Shown here in pieces: positions 42,190 to 53,394 of a stretch of 64,000 nucleotides of DNA. This stretch comes from Xanthomonas sp. SI (GTDB taxonomy: Bacteria > Pseudomonadota > Gammaproteobacteria > Xanthomonadales > Xanthomonadaceae). The notes under the pieces are model-generated. The model made no database searches. It had not been told where the DNA came from and saw only the letters and a program-made list of their open reading frames with translations. The stretch is taken from the NCBI RefSeq assembly GCF_014236855.1, contig NZ_CP051261.1, positions 5,146,001-5,210,000 on the forward strand, read 5' to 3'. Every line of letters starts with the position of its first letter. Within the stretch, counting starts at the first letter, position 1. A program made the translations under genes and the position numbers.

Positions 42190-43266
42190 TTGGAGAAGGT
42201 CAGGAAATCGGTTCGCCGCAAGAGCCTCGCCGTGACCATCGACGAGGTGGCCGCACTGGCCAAGGTCTCGCCGATGACCGTGTCGCGGGTGATCAACGGC
42301 CAGGGCAACGTGCGCGACAGCACCCGCGAGCAAGTCATGCGCGCGGTCGACACGCTCGGTTACACGCCGAACCTGGCGGCCAGCGCGCTGGCTGCCGCGC
42401 AGAGCACCCGGGTCGCGCTGATCTACAGCAATCCCAGCGGCGCCTACCTCGGCGAGCTGCTGGTCGGGGTGCTGCGCGCGGCCTCGCGCACCTCGATCCA
42501 GGTGGTGATGGACTACTGGGACGACCTCGGCGCCGAGGCCGAACGCAAGGCCGCGCGCAAGCTGGCCAAGAGCGGCGTGGCCGGGGTGATCCTGCCGCCG
42601 CCGCTGTGCGAATCGGATGCGGCGATCCGCGAGCTGGTGCGCGCCAAGGTGCCGGTGGTGGCGATCGCCTCCGACCGCTTCAGCGACCAGGTCGCCTGCG
42701 TGCGTATCGACGAGTTCAACGCCAGCAAGGACATCACCGCCTACCTGATCGCGCAGGGCCACACGCGTATCGGCTACATCGCCGGCCGCTCCAATCTGTC
42801 GGCCAGCGCGCGCCGCTTCGAAGGCTTCCAGGCGGCGCTGGCTGAGGCCGGGCTGCGCCTGGACCGGCACCTGCTGCAGCCGGGCGACTACACCTATCGC
42901 TCCGGCCTGGACGCCGCCGAGAAACTGCTGTCGCGCCGCCATCGGCCCAGCGCGATCATCGCCAGCAACGACGACATGGCCGCCGCGGCGATCTCGGTCG
43001 CGCATCGGCGCGGCCTGGACGTGCCGCACGACCTGTCGGTGGTCGGTTTCGACGACACCTCCGCCGCGACCACCGTGTGGCCGGAACTGACCACCATCCG
43101 CCAGCCGATCGCAGCCATGGCCGATGCGGCGATCGACATCCTGTTGCGCAGCATCCGCAGCAAGGAACGCACGGCTCGGACGAAGATCGATCATGTGCTC
43201 GCTCATCAGCTGGTCAAGCGCGATTCGGTGGCCGCACCGGCCGCCGCGCGCAGCGAACGGCGCTGA
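42190..43266 (+). CDS. xylR: LacI-family regulator of xylan genes (XylR)
   Basis: About 358 aa. The helix-turn-helix TIDEVAALAKVSPMTVSRVI begins near residue 15, followed by the LacI hinge LGYTPNLAASALA and the periplasmic-binding-like effector domain (VALIYSNPSGAYLGELL, IASNDDMAAAAISVAHRRG). It probably represses genes with xyl-boxes at 7770, 7939 and 44884 and is relieved by a xylose-derived inducer. TTG at 42190 gives the basic leader LEKVRKSVRRKS seen in relatives; a GTG at 42232 is the other choice. It runs convergent to the xylose isomerase gene. Confidence 0.87.
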   Translation: MEKVRKSVRRKSLAVTIDEVAALAKVSPMTVSRVINGQGNVRDSTREQVMRAVDTLGYTPNLAASALAAAQSTRVALIYSNPSGAYLGELLVGVLRAASRTSIQVVMDYWDDLGAEAERKAARKLAKSGVAGVILPPPLCESDAAIRELVRAKVPVVAIASDRFSDQVACVRIDEFNASKDITAYLIAQGHTRIGYIAGRSNLSASARRFEGFQAALAEAGLRLDRHLLQPGDYTYRSGLDAAEKLLSRRHRPSAIIASNDDMAAAAISVAHRRGLDVPHDLSVVGFDDTSAATTVWPELTTIRQPIAAMADAAIDILLRSIRSKERTARTKIDHVLAHQLVKRDSVAAPAAARSERR

Positions 43267-43292
43267 CGCGGCGGCGGGCGGCAGGTTCCGCA

Positions 43293-44633
43293 TCAGCGGA
43301 TCAGGTACTGGTTGATCAGGTTCTCGTAGGCTTCCTGGCGGCCGCTGACCTGCTTGGGCGCGCCGGCCTTGGCCGCGTGCGCCGCCAGGTCCGCCAGCGT
43401 GCTGCTGCCGGCCGCGAACGCCGCGCCGGCGCCGCTGTCGAAGCTGCTGTAACGCTCGGCGCGCCATTGCTCCAGCGGCGAGGACGTCAGCAGCGCATGG
43501 GCCACTTCCAGCCCGCGCGCGAACGCGTCCATGCCGCCGATGTGGGCCAGGAACAGATCCTGCGGATCGGACGACTCGCGCCGCACCTTGGCGTCGAAGT
43601 TCAAGCCGCCCGGCGCCAGCCCGCCCTGCCGCAGCACCACCAGCATCGCGCCGACCGTGTCGTACAGGTCGGTCGGGAACTGGTCGGTGTCCCAACCGTT
43701 CTGCGGATTGCCGCGGTTGGCGTCGATGCTGCCGAGCAGCCCGGCATCGCTGGCCACCTGCAGGTCGTGCTCGAAGCTGTGGCCCGACAGCGTGGCGTGG
43801 TTGGCCTCGATGTTGAGCTTGAAGTCCTGGTCCAGGCCGTGCTGGCGCAGGAAGCCGATCACCGTGGCGCTGTCGAAGTCGTACTGGTGCTTCATCGGCT
43901 CCATCGGCTTGGGCTCGATCAGGAAATTGCCTTTGAAGCCGATGCTGCGGCCGTAGTCGCGAGCGATGGTCAGAAAGCGCGCCATGTTGTCCTGCTCGCG
44001 CTTCATCTGCGTGTTGTGCAGGCTGGCATAGCCTTCGCGGCCGCCCCAGAACACGTAGTTCTCGCCGCCCAGCTCCACCGTGGCGTCGAGCGCAGCCTTG
44101 ACCTGCACCGCCGCGCGCGCGACCACGTTGAAGTCCGGGTTGGTCGAGGCGCCGTTCATGTAGCGCGGGTGCGAGAACAGGTTGGCGGTGCCCCACAGCA
44201 GCTTGATGCCGGTGTCCGCTTGGCGCTGCTTGGCGATACCGACCATGTGTGTGAGGTTCTTCTCGTACTGGCCGACGTCGTCGGCGTCCGGCGCCAGGTC
44301 GATATCGTGGAAGCAGTAGTACGGCACGCCGAGCTTGGTGAAGAACTCGAACGCCGCATCGGCCTTGGCCTCGGCGCGGCCCAGCGCGTCGCTGCCGGCG
44401 TCCCACGGATAGGCGCGCGTGCCCGGACCGAACGGATCGGCGCCGTTGCCGCAGAAGCTGTGCCAGTACGCCACCGCGAAGCGCAGGTGCTCGGCCATGG
44501 TCTTGTCGCCGATGCGCTTGTTCGCGTCGTAGACCTTGAAGGCGAGCGGATTGTCCGAGGCCTTGCCTTCGAACGCGATGCGGCCGATGCCCGGGAAGTA
44601 TTCCTTGGCGCCGATGTAGACGGAAGTGCTCAT
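43293..44633 (-). CDS. xylA: Xylose isomerase
   Basis: 446 aa, the usual length of the long (class II) xylose isomerases. [12 protein letters not shown] carries the catalytic His/Asp; [14 protein letters not shown] and [19 protein letters not shown] supply metal ligands; [17 protein letters not shown] and [20 protein letters not shown] are further family landmarks. It interconverts D-xylose and D-xylulose in the cytoplasm. ATG 44633 is preceded by ACCTCCC-complement (GGGAGG). A symmetric xyl-box lies 251 bases upstream at 44884-44897. No xylulokinase gene is in the window. Confidence 0.95.
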   Translation of the reverse strand: MSTSVYIGAKEYFPGIGRIAFEGKASDNPLAFKVYDANKRIGDKTMAEHLRFAVAYWHSFCGNGADPFGPGTRAYPWDAGSDALGRAEAKADAAFEFFTKLGVPYYCFHDIDLAPDADDVGQYEKNLTHMVGIAKQRQADTGIKLLWGTANLFSHPRYMNGASTNPDFNVVARAAVQVKAALDATVELGGENYVFWGGREGYASLHNTQMKREQDNMARFLTIARDYGRSIGFKGNFLIEPKPMEPMKHQYDFDSATVIGFLRQHGLDQDFKLNIEANHATLSGHSFEHDLQVASDAGLLGSIDANRGNPQNGWDTDQFPTDLYDTVGAMLVVLRQGGLAPGGLNFDAKVRRESSDPQDLFLAHIGGMDAFARGLEVAHALLTSSPLEQWRAERYSSFDSGAGAAFAAGSSTLADLAAHAAKAGAPKQVSGRQEAYENLINQYLIR

Positions 44634-44883
44634 GGGAGGTGGAATCCTGTCGAGTGGGAGGAACAAGAAGAGGCGGGTTCGGCCGCGGCGGCGGCGGAAG
44701 GCAGCGGGATGGACCCGGGCACGCATGGATGGAGCAGCGCCGGCACGGATATGCGCGCGGCGCGATCGCCGTGGCTGCCCCGTGCACTGGTCGCGCGGAT
44801 GCTGCAGGCGCAGTCCCGGGCGAAGCTCAGGCGCCGCATCCGGTAGCCTGCGCGCGTGGTGGCCCGCGCCATACGCAACGTTA

Positions 44884-44897
44884 TGGTAGCGCTACCA
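44884..44897 (-). promoter_or_regulatory. xyl-box operator upstream of xylA
   Basis: TGGTAGCGCTACCA is a perfect 14-base palindrome and the most symmetric of the three boxes in the window. It lies about 250 bases upstream of the xylose isomerase start, in an otherwise empty intergenic region shared with the rightward ttcA gene. It very probably binds the LacI-type XylR encoded next to xylA. Confidence 0.85.
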
Positions 44898-45155
44898 GAA
44901 ACAGCGCTAAAAAAAGCTTCACTGCGGAGGGAAGCCGACGGGGCCATCAGATGCGGTTCGCAAGCCGGGGGGACAGGCGGACTTTACCCAGCCCATCGGC
45001 GAAACGCTTGCTGCGCTGCGCCATCCGTATCCGCAGCGTGCGCGCCACCACAGTGCAACACGCCGGCCGCAACGTGCGCCACGTCGCGATCTCGCGCGGG
45101 TAACCCATGCGTCCCGCTCAACGATTGTGCAGCGCGCCGACTACAATGCGCGCCG

Positions 45156-46031
45156 ATGACCTCCGCGCCCCTGCCGCTGCCGCAACGCCTCGCCGATCCC
45201 GCCCCGCGCGAGCGGCGCACGCCGTCGGCGCTGGGCAAGCGCCTGTGCCGGCAGGTCGGCCAGGCGATCGCCGATTTCGGCATGATCGAGGCCGGCGACA
45301 AGGTCATGGTCTGCTTGTCCGGCGGCAAGGACAGCTACACGCTACTGGACATCCTGCTGCAGCTGCAGCGCAAGGCGCCGGTGCCGTTCGAACTGGTGGC
45401 GGTGAACCTGGACCAGAAACAGCCCGGCTTTCCCGCGCAGGTACTGCCCGACTACCTGCGCGCGCTCGGCGTGGCCTGGCACGTGATCGAGCAGGACACC
45501 TACTCGGTGGTCAGCCGCGTGGTGCCCGAAGGCAAGACCATGTGTTCGCTGTGCTCGCGGCTGCGCCGCGGCGCGCTGTACCGCTATGCCGCCGAAAACG
45601 GCATCAGCAAGATCGCGCTGGGCCACCACCGCGACGACCTCGTCGCCACCTTCTTCATGAACCTGTTCTTCCACGCCAGGCTCGCGGCGATGGCGCCGAA
45701 GCTGCGCAGCGACGACGGCCACCACGTGGTGATCCGGCCGCTGGCCTACGTGCGCGAGGCCGACATCGCCGACTACGCGCAGGCGCGCGGCTTCCCGCTG
45801 ATCCCGTGCACGCTGTGCGGCAGCCAGGAGAATCTGCAGCGGCGCCAGGTCGGGCTGATGCTGCAGCAGTGGGACCGCGACCATCCCGGTCGCATCGAGC
45901 AGATCGCGCGCGCCATGGGCAACGTGCAGCCGGCGCAGCTGGCCGACCCGGCGCTGTTCGATTTCCGCACGCTCGGCGCTGCCGATACCGCGCCGGCCAC
46001 GTCCGCCTGGCCGCTCGACGACGACACCTGA
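45156..46031 (+). CDS. ttcA: tRNA 2-thiocytidine synthetase TtcA
   Basis: 291 aa. The PP-loop ATP pyrophosphatase motif [16 protein letters not shown] lies near residue 50. The Fe-S/thiol Cys pairs [11 protein letters not shown] and [14 protein letters not shown] are both intact, as needed for thiolation of cytidine 32 in tRNA. ATG 45156 was chosen because the conserved part begins shortly after; the frame is open to 44856. Single gene. Confidence 0.95.
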   Translation: MTSAPLPLPQRLADPAPRERRTPSALGKRLCRQVGQAIADFGMIEAGDKVMVCLSGGKDSYTLLDILLQLQRKAPVPFELVAVNLDQKQPGFPAQVLPDYLRALGVAWHVIEQDTYSVVSRVVPEGKTMCSLCSRLRRGALYRYAAENGISKIALGHHRDDLVATFFMNLFFHARLAAMAPKLRSDDGHHVVIRPLAYVREADIADYAQARGFPLIPCTLCGSQENLQRRQVGLMLQQWDRDHPGRIEQIARAMGNVQPAQLADPALFDFRTLGAADTAPATSAWPLDDDT

Positions 46032-46163
46032 GGCCGCTGCCGGCGGCGCGCACGCGCCGCTGAACCGCGCGTTGCGGTATCCGGGCGGGAGCGATGCGAC
46101 AATGCCCGCCGCCCACCCTGCGCACGGCGCCGGGCCGTTCCGTTTCCTTCTGCTGGATGCTCG

Positions 46164-47072
46164 ATGTTCTTTCGCAACCTGACCCTGTTCCGCTTCCCCA
46201 CCACCCTCGACTTCTCCGAGATCGACAAGCTCCTGCCGGAAGTGCAGCTCAAGCCGGTCGGCCCGCTGGAAATGAGCTCGCGCGGCTTCATCTCCCCGTT
46301 CGGCCGCGACGAGCGCGAAGTGCTGTCGCACCGCATCGCCGAGTTCCTGTGGCTGACCGTCGGCGGCGAGGACAAGATCCTGCCCGGCTCGGTGGTCAAC
46401 GACCTGCTCGAGCGCAAGGTCGCCGAGATCGAGGAGAAGGAAGGCCGCCGGCCCGGCGGCAAGGCGCGCAAGCGGCTCAAGGACGATCTGATCCACGAAT
46501 TGCTGCCGCGCGCCTTCGTCAAGTCCTCGCGCACCGACGCGATGCTCGACCTGCAGCACGGCTACGTCGCGGTGGACACCTCCAGCCGCAAGACCGGCGA
46601 GAACGTGATGTCCGAGATCCGCGGCGTGCTGGGCAGCTTCCCGGCGCTGCCGCTGAATGCGGAAGTGGCGCCGCGCTCGATCCTGACTGGCTGGATCGCC
46701 GGCGAGCCCCTGCCCGAAGGCCTGAGCCTGGGCGAGGAGTGCGAGATGAAGGATCCGATCGAAGGCGGCGCGGTGGTCAAGTGCCAGCACCAGGAACTGC
46801 GCTGCGACGAGATCGACAAGCACCTGGAAGCCGGCAAGCAGGTCACCAAGCTGGCGCTGATCCTGGACGACCATGTCTCCTTCGTGCTCGGCGACGACCT
46901 GGTGATCCGCAAGCTGAAGTTCCTCGACGGCGCCCTGGACCAGCTGGAGAACACCGACCAGGACGGCGTGCGCGCCGAACTGGACGCCCGTTTCGCGCTG
47001 ATGAGCGCCGAAGTGCGGCGCCTGTTTCTGTTGCTGGAAGAGGCGTTGAAGCTGAGCAAGGCGGAGACCTGA
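46164..47072 (+). CDS. rdgC: Recombination-associated protein RdgC
   Basis: 302 aa, the family length. FFRNLTLFRFPTTLDF at the N-terminus, MSSRGFISPFGRDEREVLSH and VNDLLERKVAEIEEKEGR are typical. RdgC forms a ring on duplex DNA and limits RecA activity. ATG 46164. It is followed by a region rich in REP elements (47160-47295). Confidence 0.95.
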   Translation: MFFRNLTLFRFPTTLDFSEIDKLLPEVQLKPVGPLEMSSRGFISPFGRDEREVLSHRIAEFLWLTVGGEDKILPGSVVNDLLERKVAEIEEKEGRRPGGKARKRLKDDLIHELLPRAFVKSSRTDAMLDLQHGYVAVDTSSRKTGENVMSEIRGVLGSFPALPLNAEVAPRSILTGWIAGEPLPEGLSLGEECEMKDPIEGGAVVKCQHQELRCDEIDKHLEAGKQVTKLALILDDHVSFVLGDDLVIRKLKFLDGALDQLENTDQDGVRAELDARFALMSAEVRRLFLLLEEALKLSKAET

Positions 47073-47159
47073 GGCGAGGCCGGCGACATCTGGGCCGATC
47101 GCGCCTCGCGCCATCGGCCCAGACAGGCACCGAAGCCGGCCCATTTCCGGGCTGCGTTC

Positions 47160-47295
47160 GTCGCGGCTGAAGCCGCTCCTACACAAGCCGCGCGCCTGCT
47201 GGGTCGGGTGCACTGTAGGAGGGACTTCAGTCCCGACTGCTGCCAAACCGGCCAGCTTCCTCACTTCGTTCGTCGCGGCTGAAGCCGCTCCTACA
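47160..47295. repeat. Cluster of three GTAG-type REP palindromes of two subtypes
   Basis: GTCGCGGCTGAAGCCGCTCC at 47160-47183 and again at 47272-47295 flank an inverted TGTAGGAGGGACTTCAGTCC at 47214-47237. The outer two belong to the CGGCTGAAGCCG subtype, the middle one to the GGACTGAAGTCC subtype also present in the array at 31715. Located in the 358-base gap between rdgC and the YgjP-type gene. Confidence 0.88.
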
Positions 47296-47430
47296 GAGGC
47301 GTTGGCGTGCGCTGTCCGGATCCGCTGCCGAACGACCCGCAGGCCACTGTGCCGGAACTCAGCTGAAGCATGCAGCGCGATCGGTGCGCGCTGTCACCGT
47401 GCGCGTGCGCATGAGCGGTATGCTGTGCGC

Positions 47431-48210
47431 ATGCCCGATTTCCTCCGTCGCCTGATCGCGCCGCCCGCCGCGGCCGTCGAACGCGACCTCGTCCGCCTGC
47501 GGTTGGACGAGCGCGAGATCGAGGTGCTGCGCGTGCGCGACCCGCGCGCGCGGCGGATCAAGCTCAGCGTGGACGAACGCGGCGCGCGGCTGACCCTGCC
47601 GCTGCGCGCCAGCCTGGTGTCCGGCGAGCGCTTCCTGATCGAGCACCGGCACTGGCTCGGCGAGCAGCTGGCGCGTTACCAGGACGAAGACGACGAGCCC
47701 GGCCTGCAGCGCGGCGTGCCCGGCTGGCTGCCGCTGCGCGGCGAACGCCTGCCGCTGCGCTGGAGCGAGGGCCGCTACGCGCGGCTGCAGGTCGATGGCG
47801 ACGGGGCGGAGCTGCAGCTGCCGGCGCGCGCCGGCGATGCCGCGATCGCGCGCGCGCTGCGCGAGTTCTACGAAGCGCAGGCGCGCGCCGACGTCGGCCG
47901 CTGGCTGCCCAAGTACCTGCCCTCGCTGCCGCGCGCACCGGCGCGGGTGCGGCTGAAGGTGATGTCCTCGCAATGGGGTTCGCTGGCGCCGGATGGCTCG
48001 ATGGCGCTGGATCTGGCGCTGGTGCTGGGCCAGCCCTCGGCGTTCGAGTACGTGCTGGTCCACGAGCTATGCCATCTGCTGCAGGCCAACCACTCGCCGG
48101 CGTTCTGGCGCGAGGTGGAAGCGCGGTTCCCGGCCTGGCGGGCCGAGCGCGACTATTTCCACGCGCACGGTCGGCGCCTGAAGGCGCAACTGCGGCGGCT
48201 GTTGAGTTAG
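47431..48210 (+). CDS. YgjP-type M48-like zinc metallopeptidase (DUF45)
   Basis: 259 aa. The zinc motif lies in YVLVHELCHLLQANHSPAFW near residue 210 (HExxH with a downstream Glu/His helix), and VKVMSSQWGSL is the family signature just before it; RIKLSVDERGARLTLP marks the N-terminal beta part. The family is cytoplasmic with unknown substrate. ATG 47431 begins just before the conserved domain; the frame opens at 47302 without similarity. Confidence 0.88.
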   Translation: MPDFLRRLIAPPAAAVERDLVRLRLDEREIEVLRVRDPRARRIKLSVDERGARLTLPLRASLVSGERFLIEHRHWLGEQLARYQDEDDEPGLQRGVPGWLPLRGERLPLRWSEGRYARLQVDGDGAELQLPARAGDAAIARALREFYEAQARADVGRWLPKYLPSLPRAPARVRLKVMSSQWGSLAPDGSMALDLALVLGQPSAFEYVLVHELCHLLQANHSPAFWREVEARFPAWRAERDYFHAHGRRLKAQLRRLLS

Positions 48211-48923
48211 GGCGGCTCGTGCGCGCCGCTGTTGCGCCCACGAGGCAAGGCACGCAAGAAAGCATGGAGGCTGTTTCAGCCCGGACGATGGCATAGCGCG
48301 GGGCGACGGCCTGCCGGCCGCGGTGGACCGCGAGCCCAACGCCGGCAAGCCGGCCATGCCTGGACCCATGAGAGCGGCCATGCAAGTTGGGCCTGTCAGG
48401 CCGGTAGCCAACGTAGTGCGACACGGCCACAAGACGCGCAGTCGCGGCGCGCCGGGCGAATCCGGCGGCGTCTTCGGGAATGGATCGCGCGCATCGAGGC
48501 GCGCAGCGCCGCGGCGATGGACAGATCGGAGAAACGGAAGTCGGAGAAAACGGAAGGACGGCGGGTTTCGCCTCAGCGCTGCGGAAGAAGAACTCCATGC
48601 GCAGCGCCCGGCAGGCCCCCTCTCCCCGCCTACCTCACACCTGGCGCGGCCTCCGGCGCCAGCGAACGATACGGTCCGAGCGGCGCTACGCCGGCATGTC
48701 AGGACGCCGGGATCGGGCCACGTACGCAAGACGTATCGCGTCTATGCCTGTTTTGTCGGCAGGCGTGGCGGGAACTTAAGCGAAATTTTTTCTACACACA
48801 AGCTTCACAAGCGGTGTGTAGGCGCCGCATTCAGCCGCCGGCCCAGGTAAGGCCGATCCGCTGGCGCCACGCGAGCGGGAGCGCCCCTGCCACGGCCCCC
48901 GCCCATGCGCTATGCCCACCCGC
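48211..48923. other. 713-base stretch without a supported gene
   Basis: Open frames exist on both strands but none has family resemblance, a good ribosome site or consistent codon bias. An AT-rich patch with a T6 run lies at 48780-48795 (GCGAAATTTTTTCTAC), at the 3' side of the leftward chemotaxis receptor gene; it could be part of its terminator or a promoter for an unrecognised transcript. Confidence 0.4.
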
Positions 48924-51104
48924 TTAGCCGCCAACGGCGAGGGCGAGTCCGGCAGGCACTGACGCCGGCGCAGCGGCCACGGGCCGCCGTTCCGGCACCG
49001 CCGGCTGCAGCCGGAACACCGCCACCGCCGCGGCCAGCGTGCCGGCCTGCTGTTCCAGCGCATGCGAGGCCGCGGTGGCCTGCTCCACCAGCGCCAGGTT
49101 CTGCTGCGTGCTGCGGTCCATCTGCGCCATCGCCTGGCCGACCTGCTCGATGCCGGCCGACTGCGCCTGCGAGGCCACCGCGATCCCGGCCACGACGTCG
49201 TTGACCTCGCGCATCGAAGCCAGCACCCGGCCCATGGTCTGGCCGGCGCCGTGGACCTGCGCCGAGGCCACCGCGACCTGGGACAGGGAGGCTTCGATCA
49301 GCGTCTTGATCTCCTTCGCCGCCCCGGCCGAGCGCTGCGCCAGCGCGCGCACCTCGCTGGCGACCACGGCGAAGCCGCGCCCCTGCTCGCCGGCACGCGC
49401 CGCCTCCACCGCCGCGTTCAGGGCCAGGATGTTGGTCTGGAACGCGATGCTGTCGATCACCGCGATGATCTCGCCGATCTTGCGCGACGAGCCCTGCACG
49501 CCCTGCATCGCCGCCACTGCTTCGTCGATCGCCGCGCCGCCCTGGCGCGCGACCGACGCCGCGACGGTCGCCAACTGGTTGGCCTGGTCCGCGTGCGCGG
49601 CGTTCTGTTTGACCGTCTCGGTCAGTTGCGCCGCCGATGCCGCGGTACGCTCCAGCGCACCGGCCTGCTCGGCGCTGCGGCGCGACAGGTCCTGGTGCCC
49701 GCCGGCGATGGCGCCGGCCTCGCTGTCGATCGCCGCCGCCGCCTGCTGGATGCCGGCCACGATCCCCGCCAGCTGGTCGGCGGTGGCGTTGGCGTCGTCG
49801 CGCATGCCCGCGAACACGCCATGGAATTCGCCATGCATGCGCACGCCCAGGTCGCCGCAGGCGATCGCGCGCAGCAGCGTCGACAGCGCGCCGAGGTTGC
49901 CGTCCACGGTCGCCATCAGCTGGTTCAGGCTTTCCAGCATGGTGCGGAAATCGTGCTGGTGGCGGCCGACGTCGCCGCGCGCGCTGAAATCGCCGGCCGC
50001 CGCGGCCGCCGCCAGGTGCCAGATGTCGCGGTTGAGCGCGCCGAGGTTGGCCTTGATCGCGTCCATGGTGTCGGAGATCGCCGCCTGCTCGCCGGGCAGG
50101 CGCGGCATGTCCTCGCTGAGGTCGCCGATGGCGTAGCGCTGCATCAACGCGACCGTGGACTGCACCGTGCCCACGTGCAGGTCGACCAGCGCATTGGCAT
50201 CGTGCAGCAGTTGCCCGTATTCGCCCGGGAACCCTGCCGCGTCGCTGCGGTGCGCGACCGCGCCGGCGGCGTGGCGCTGCGCCATCTGCCGTTGCTCGGC
50301 GAGCACCGCGCGCAACTGCGCCTGCATGGTCTGCATGCTGCGCAGCAGCTCGGCGGCCTCGTCGTTGCCGTGCACCGGCAGCGGTGCGTCGAGCCGGCCG
50401 GCGGCGATCGCCGCGGCGATCCGCGTGCCTTCGCGCAGCGGCCGCACCAGGCTCTGGGTGATGCACCAACCCAGCCAGGTGCTGACCGCCAGCAGCAGGC
50501 CGCCGCCGATCAACAGCATCCAGCGCGCGCGGTCCATCGTCGTCACCGCATCGGTATACGCCTGGTCGCTGAGCGAGCGCAGGTGCGTGGCATTGCGCTG
50601 GATCGCCTGCTGCCAGTTCGCCAGCAATGGCTGCAGCGTGTACAGATGCAGGGTCTGCGCGTCCAAGTTCTGGTTGTCGGCGGCCAGCGCCAGCACCTGG
50701 GTCTGGAACGGCTGCACCTGGACATAGGCCTGGTCGATCGCGGCGCGGCGCTGCGCGCCGGTGCGGTCGGCCGGATCCAGGCGCATCGCGAACAGCTTGC
50801 GGCGTACCTGCGCGTAGTCGCGCGCGGCCTGGCCGATCGCGCGCACGATCTCGCGCTTCTCGTCGGGGTTGGTCAGGATCACATCGTTGAGCAGGCCGAT
50901 TTCCAGCCGCGCCTGGGCGGTGACCATGGCATCGGACAGGCGGATCTTCTCCATCTTGTCCAGGCTGATGTCGTCGAGCTGGTGACGCGCCATGGCCATC
51001 GAGGCCAGGCTGGCGACGATCAGCGCGCCGCAGAGCAGCAGCAGGGCCGCGAAGGCGAAGGTCAGTCGGGGACCGACGGGATAACGGCGAAGGAGACGGA
51101 TCAT
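48924..51104 (-). CDS. Methyl-accepting chemotaxis protein
   Basis: 726 aa. First membrane helix at about residues 12-34, a helical four-helix-bundle-like periplasmic domain to about 190, then a second helix [24 protein letters not shown] ([19 protein letters not shown]) and a second HAMP-like linker region follow. The signalling hairpin tip reads [20 protein letters not shown], with methylation helices around it. Ligand unknown. ATG 51104 was chosen as it precedes the first helix; the frame continues to 51155. The tail is Ala/Pro-rich without the CheR-docking pentapeptide. Stands alone, not in the main chemotaxis cluster. Confidence 0.93.
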   Translation of the reverse strand: MIRLLRRYPVGPRLTFAFAALLLLCGALIVASLASMAMARHQLDDISLDKMEKIRLSDAMVTAQARLEIGLLNDVILTNPDEKREIVRAIGQAARDYAQVRRKLFAMRLDPADRTGAQRRAAIDQAYVQVQPFQTQVLALAADNQNLDAQTLHLYTLQPLLANWQQAIQRNATHLRSLSDQAYTDAVTTMDRARWMLLIGGGLLLAVSTWLGWCITQSLVRPLREGTRIAAAIAAGRLDAPLPVHGNDEAAELLRSMQTMQAQLRAVLAEQRQMAQRHAAGAVAHRSDAAGFPGEYGQLLHDANALVDLHVGTVQSTVALMQRYAIGDLSEDMPRLPGEQAAISDTMDAIKANLGALNRDIWHLAAAAAAGDFSARGDVGRHQHDFRTMLESLNQLMATVDGNLGALSTLLRAIACGDLGVRMHGEFHGVFAGMRDDANATADQLAGIVAGIQQAAAAIDSEAGAIAGGHQDLSRRSAEQAGALERTAASAAQLTETVKQNAAHADQANQLATVAASVARQGGAAIDEAVAAMQGVQGSSRKIGEIIAVIDSIAFQTNILALNAAVEAARAGEQGRGFAVVASEVRALAQRSAGAAKEIKTLIEASLSQVAVASAQVHGAGQTMGRVLASMREVNDVVAGIAVASQAQSAGIEQVGQAMAQMDRSTQQNLALVEQATAASHALEQQAGTLAAAVAVFRLQPAVPERRPVAAAPASVPAGLALAVGG

Positions 51105-51424
51105 CGGGGCGGGGAAGGTTCGGGCGCAATTGCCCACGCGTACCCTGGCCAGCAAGCTTTACCGAAACGCGACCGACCTACGACAACATGGCGAACTGTG
51201 ACGCCGGGTGGATCGCAACCGCGGCGTGCCGCGCGTCCCAGGCGTTTATCGGCGGCGATGCCGGGAACTTGAGCAGGCGCTGGCGCCGTTCGTGCACGCG
51301 TTGACGTTCGAGGGCGTGTGCTGGACGTGCGACGGCGTCGGTTCGGGCGAGCGGCGCAGCGTCCCACTGCGGCGGGCGCACGATGCCGCGCTGGCAGGGC
51401 GGCGCAACGGCGCCGGCCGGCGGC
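51105..51424. other. 320-base stretch without a supported gene
   Basis: Lies between the chemotaxis receptor start and the 3' end of the hydrolase gene. Nothing recognisable on either strand; it must hold the promoter of the leftward receptor gene. Confidence 0.4.
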
Positions 51425-52273
51425 TCAGAAGAAGTCGTGCAACAGCGCCGCCACCGCGGCCGGCTGCTCCATGTGCAGGTGATGGGTGCCGGGCAGCACG
51501 TGCACGCGGCCATGGCGCAACCGCGCCGCACGTTCGTTGCGCAACGGCTCGGGGAAATACGGCTGCGCCGGGTCGGCGTAGATCACCCGCGCCGGGCAGT
51601 CGATGCCGGCCAGCAGCGCCTGCACCTGCGCCTCGCTCAGCCGCACCGCGGTGGGCAGGGTCAGGCGCCGGTCGCTGCGCCACACGTAGCCGCCCTCCAC
51701 CGCCTCGACCCCGCGTTCCACCAGCAGCCGCGCCGCCGGCTCGCTGAGCTGGTTGGCCAGCATCCGCGCGCGCACCGGCGCGGCCAGGTCGGGGAACACG
51801 CGCAGCGGCGAGGCGCTGGCGTTGGCGCGGCGGGTCGCGGCGACGCTGTCGCGCAGGCGTTCCAGCGTACCCTCCACGGTCTCGGCCAGGCCGCCGAGCA
51901 TTTCGATCGCGACCAGCTTCTCGATGCGCTGCGGCGCCGCCGCGGCCAGGGTGCTGGCGATCGCCGCGCCCATCGAATGGCCGATCACCGCGAAGCGCTC
52001 CCAGCCCAGCGCGTCGGCCGCGTCCAGCAGCGGATGCAGCGCGCCGGTCAGCAGATAGTCGGCGCCGGCCGGCAACGGTTCGCTGTGGCCGTGGCCGGGC
52101 AGGTCCAGCATCACCAGGTCCAACTGCGGCAGCTGCGCGCTCAGCGGCACGAAGCTGGCGGCGTTGTCCAGCCAGCCATGCACCGCCAGCACCTTGGGCC
52201 CATGCGGATCGCCGCTGCGCAGCCCGGCCAGCGTGCCCACCCGCGAAGGGCAGGCGAAGGTGCGCAGCGTCAT
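51425..52273 (-). CDS. Alpha/beta hydrolase
   Basis: 282 aa, no signal peptide. Oxyanion region [12 protein letters not shown] near residue 32, [10 protein letters not shown], the nucleophile elbow [19 protein letters not shown] near residue 97, the Asp in [13 protein letters not shown] and the His in [14 protein letters not shown]. It is a serine esterase-type hydrolase of unknown substrate. Its ATG overlaps the hemH stop by 4 bases, so it is translationally coupled to ferrochelatase, a layout conserved in Xanthomonadaceae as far as I know. Confidence 0.9.
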   Translation of the reverse strand: MTLRTFACPSRVGTLAGLRSGDPHGPKVLAVHGWLDNAASFVPLSAQLPQLDLVMLDLPGHGHSEPLPAGADYLLTGALHPLLDAADALGWERFAVIGHSMGAAIASTLAAAAPQRIEKLVAIEMLGGLAETVEGTLERLRDSVAATRRANASASPLRVFPDLAAPVRARMLANQLSEPAARLLVERGVEAVEGGYVWRSDRRLTLPTAVRLSEAQVQALLAGIDCPARVIYADPAQPYFPEPLRNERAARLRHGRVHVLPGTHHLHMEQPAAVAALLHDFF

Positions 52274-53229
52274 GCGGCGCGGGCGGCCAGCTGCGCCAGC
52301 GCGCGCGCGTGCGCCGGGGCGTCGTTGAGGCAGGGGATGTAGCGCACCTGCATGCCGCGCGCGGCGCAGGTCTCGACGAAGCCCATCGCCACTTCTTCCA
52401 GCGTTTCCAGGCAGTCGGTGGCGAAGCCCGGGCAGATCACGTCGACCCGCTTGGTGCCCTGCTCGGCCAGCTGCCACAGGCTCGGCTCGGCATACGGCTG
52501 CAGCCAACGCTCGGCGCCGAAGCGCGACTGGTAGCCGAGCTGCCATTCGTCGGCGCTCAGGCCCAGCGCCGCGGCGATCGCCTGCGCGCTGGCCTCGCAG
52601 CGTTGCGGATACGGGTCGCCGTTGTTGGCCACGCGCTGCGGCAGGCCATGGAAGGAGAAGAACAGGGTCTCGCCGCGGCCGTGCTGCGCCCAATGCGCAC
52701 GCACGCTGTCGGCCACCGCCTCGACCCAGCCCGGATCGGTCGGATAGTCCTCGATCAGGGTCACCGGCAGCTGCGGATTGCGCGCCTGCCAGGCCTGCAC
52801 CACGTCCTCGATCGAGGCGGTGGTGGTGGTCGAATACTGCGGGTACAGCGGCAGCACCACGATCCGGCGCACGCCGCCGTCGCGCAGCGCGTCCAGTGCC
52901 GGCGCCAGCGCCGGGGTGCCGTAGCGCATCGCCCAGGCCACGCGGTGCCCGGGCAGTTCGCGCTGCATGCCCTCGGTCAGGCGCCGGGTGTACACCGCCA
53001 GCGGCGAGCCTTCCGGCAGCCACACCAGCGCGTACTTCTCTGCCGAACGCGGCGAGCGCCGCGGCAGGATCACCCAGTTCAGCAGCGGCCACCAGAACAG
53101 CCTGGGGATGGCGACCACGCGTTTGTCGCCGAGGAATTCGGCCAGGTAACGGGCGACCGCAGGCGCGGTCGGCGCCTCGGGCGTGCCTAGATTCACCACC
53201 AGCACGGCGGTCTCGGGTGCGTCGCTCAT
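52270..53229 (-). CDS. hemH: Ferrochelatase
   Basis: 319 aa, the usual bacterial length. [20 protein letters not shown] starts the domain; the metal-binding His is in [19 protein letters not shown] and the conserved Glu in [18 protein letters not shown]. It inserts Fe(II) into protoporphyrin IX to form haem, in the cytoplasm or at the inner membrane. ATG 53229 was chosen because it directly precedes the conserved N-terminus; the frame is open to 53316. Confidence 0.95.
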   Translation of the reverse strand: MSDAPETAVLVVNLGTPEAPTAPAVARYLAEFLGDKRVVAIPRLFWWPLLNWVILPRRSPRSAEKYALVWLPEGSPLAVYTRRLTEGMQRELPGHRVAWAMRYGTPALAPALDALRDGGVRRIVVLPLYPQYSTTTTASIEDVVQAWQARNPQLPVTLIEDYPTDPGWVEAVADSVRAHWAQHGRGETLFFSFHGLPQRVANNGDPYPQRCEASAQAIAAALGLSADEWQLGYQSRFGAERWLQPYAEPSLWQLAEQGTKRVDVICPGFATDCLETLEEVAMGFVETCAARGMQVRYIPCLNDAPAHARALAQLAARAA

Positions 53230-53394
53230 CCACGCATTGTGGCAGAGGCGCCCGCCGCGCGCGTCGCGATCGTGTCTATCGCAACGATCGATGCGCCCGC
53301 GCAGCGCCGCGCGCACTCATTGCCGATTCATTGCGCTGTGACTAAGTTCAAGGACTTGCAGTATCTTGCTGCGGACCTATTTCGGAAGCCCGCC

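Noticed and set aside
48232..48927. Open frame of 231 codons between the YgjP-type and chemotaxis receptor genes
   Set aside because: No family pattern, no ribosome site, Arg-rich composition typical of a chance frame in high-GC DNA.
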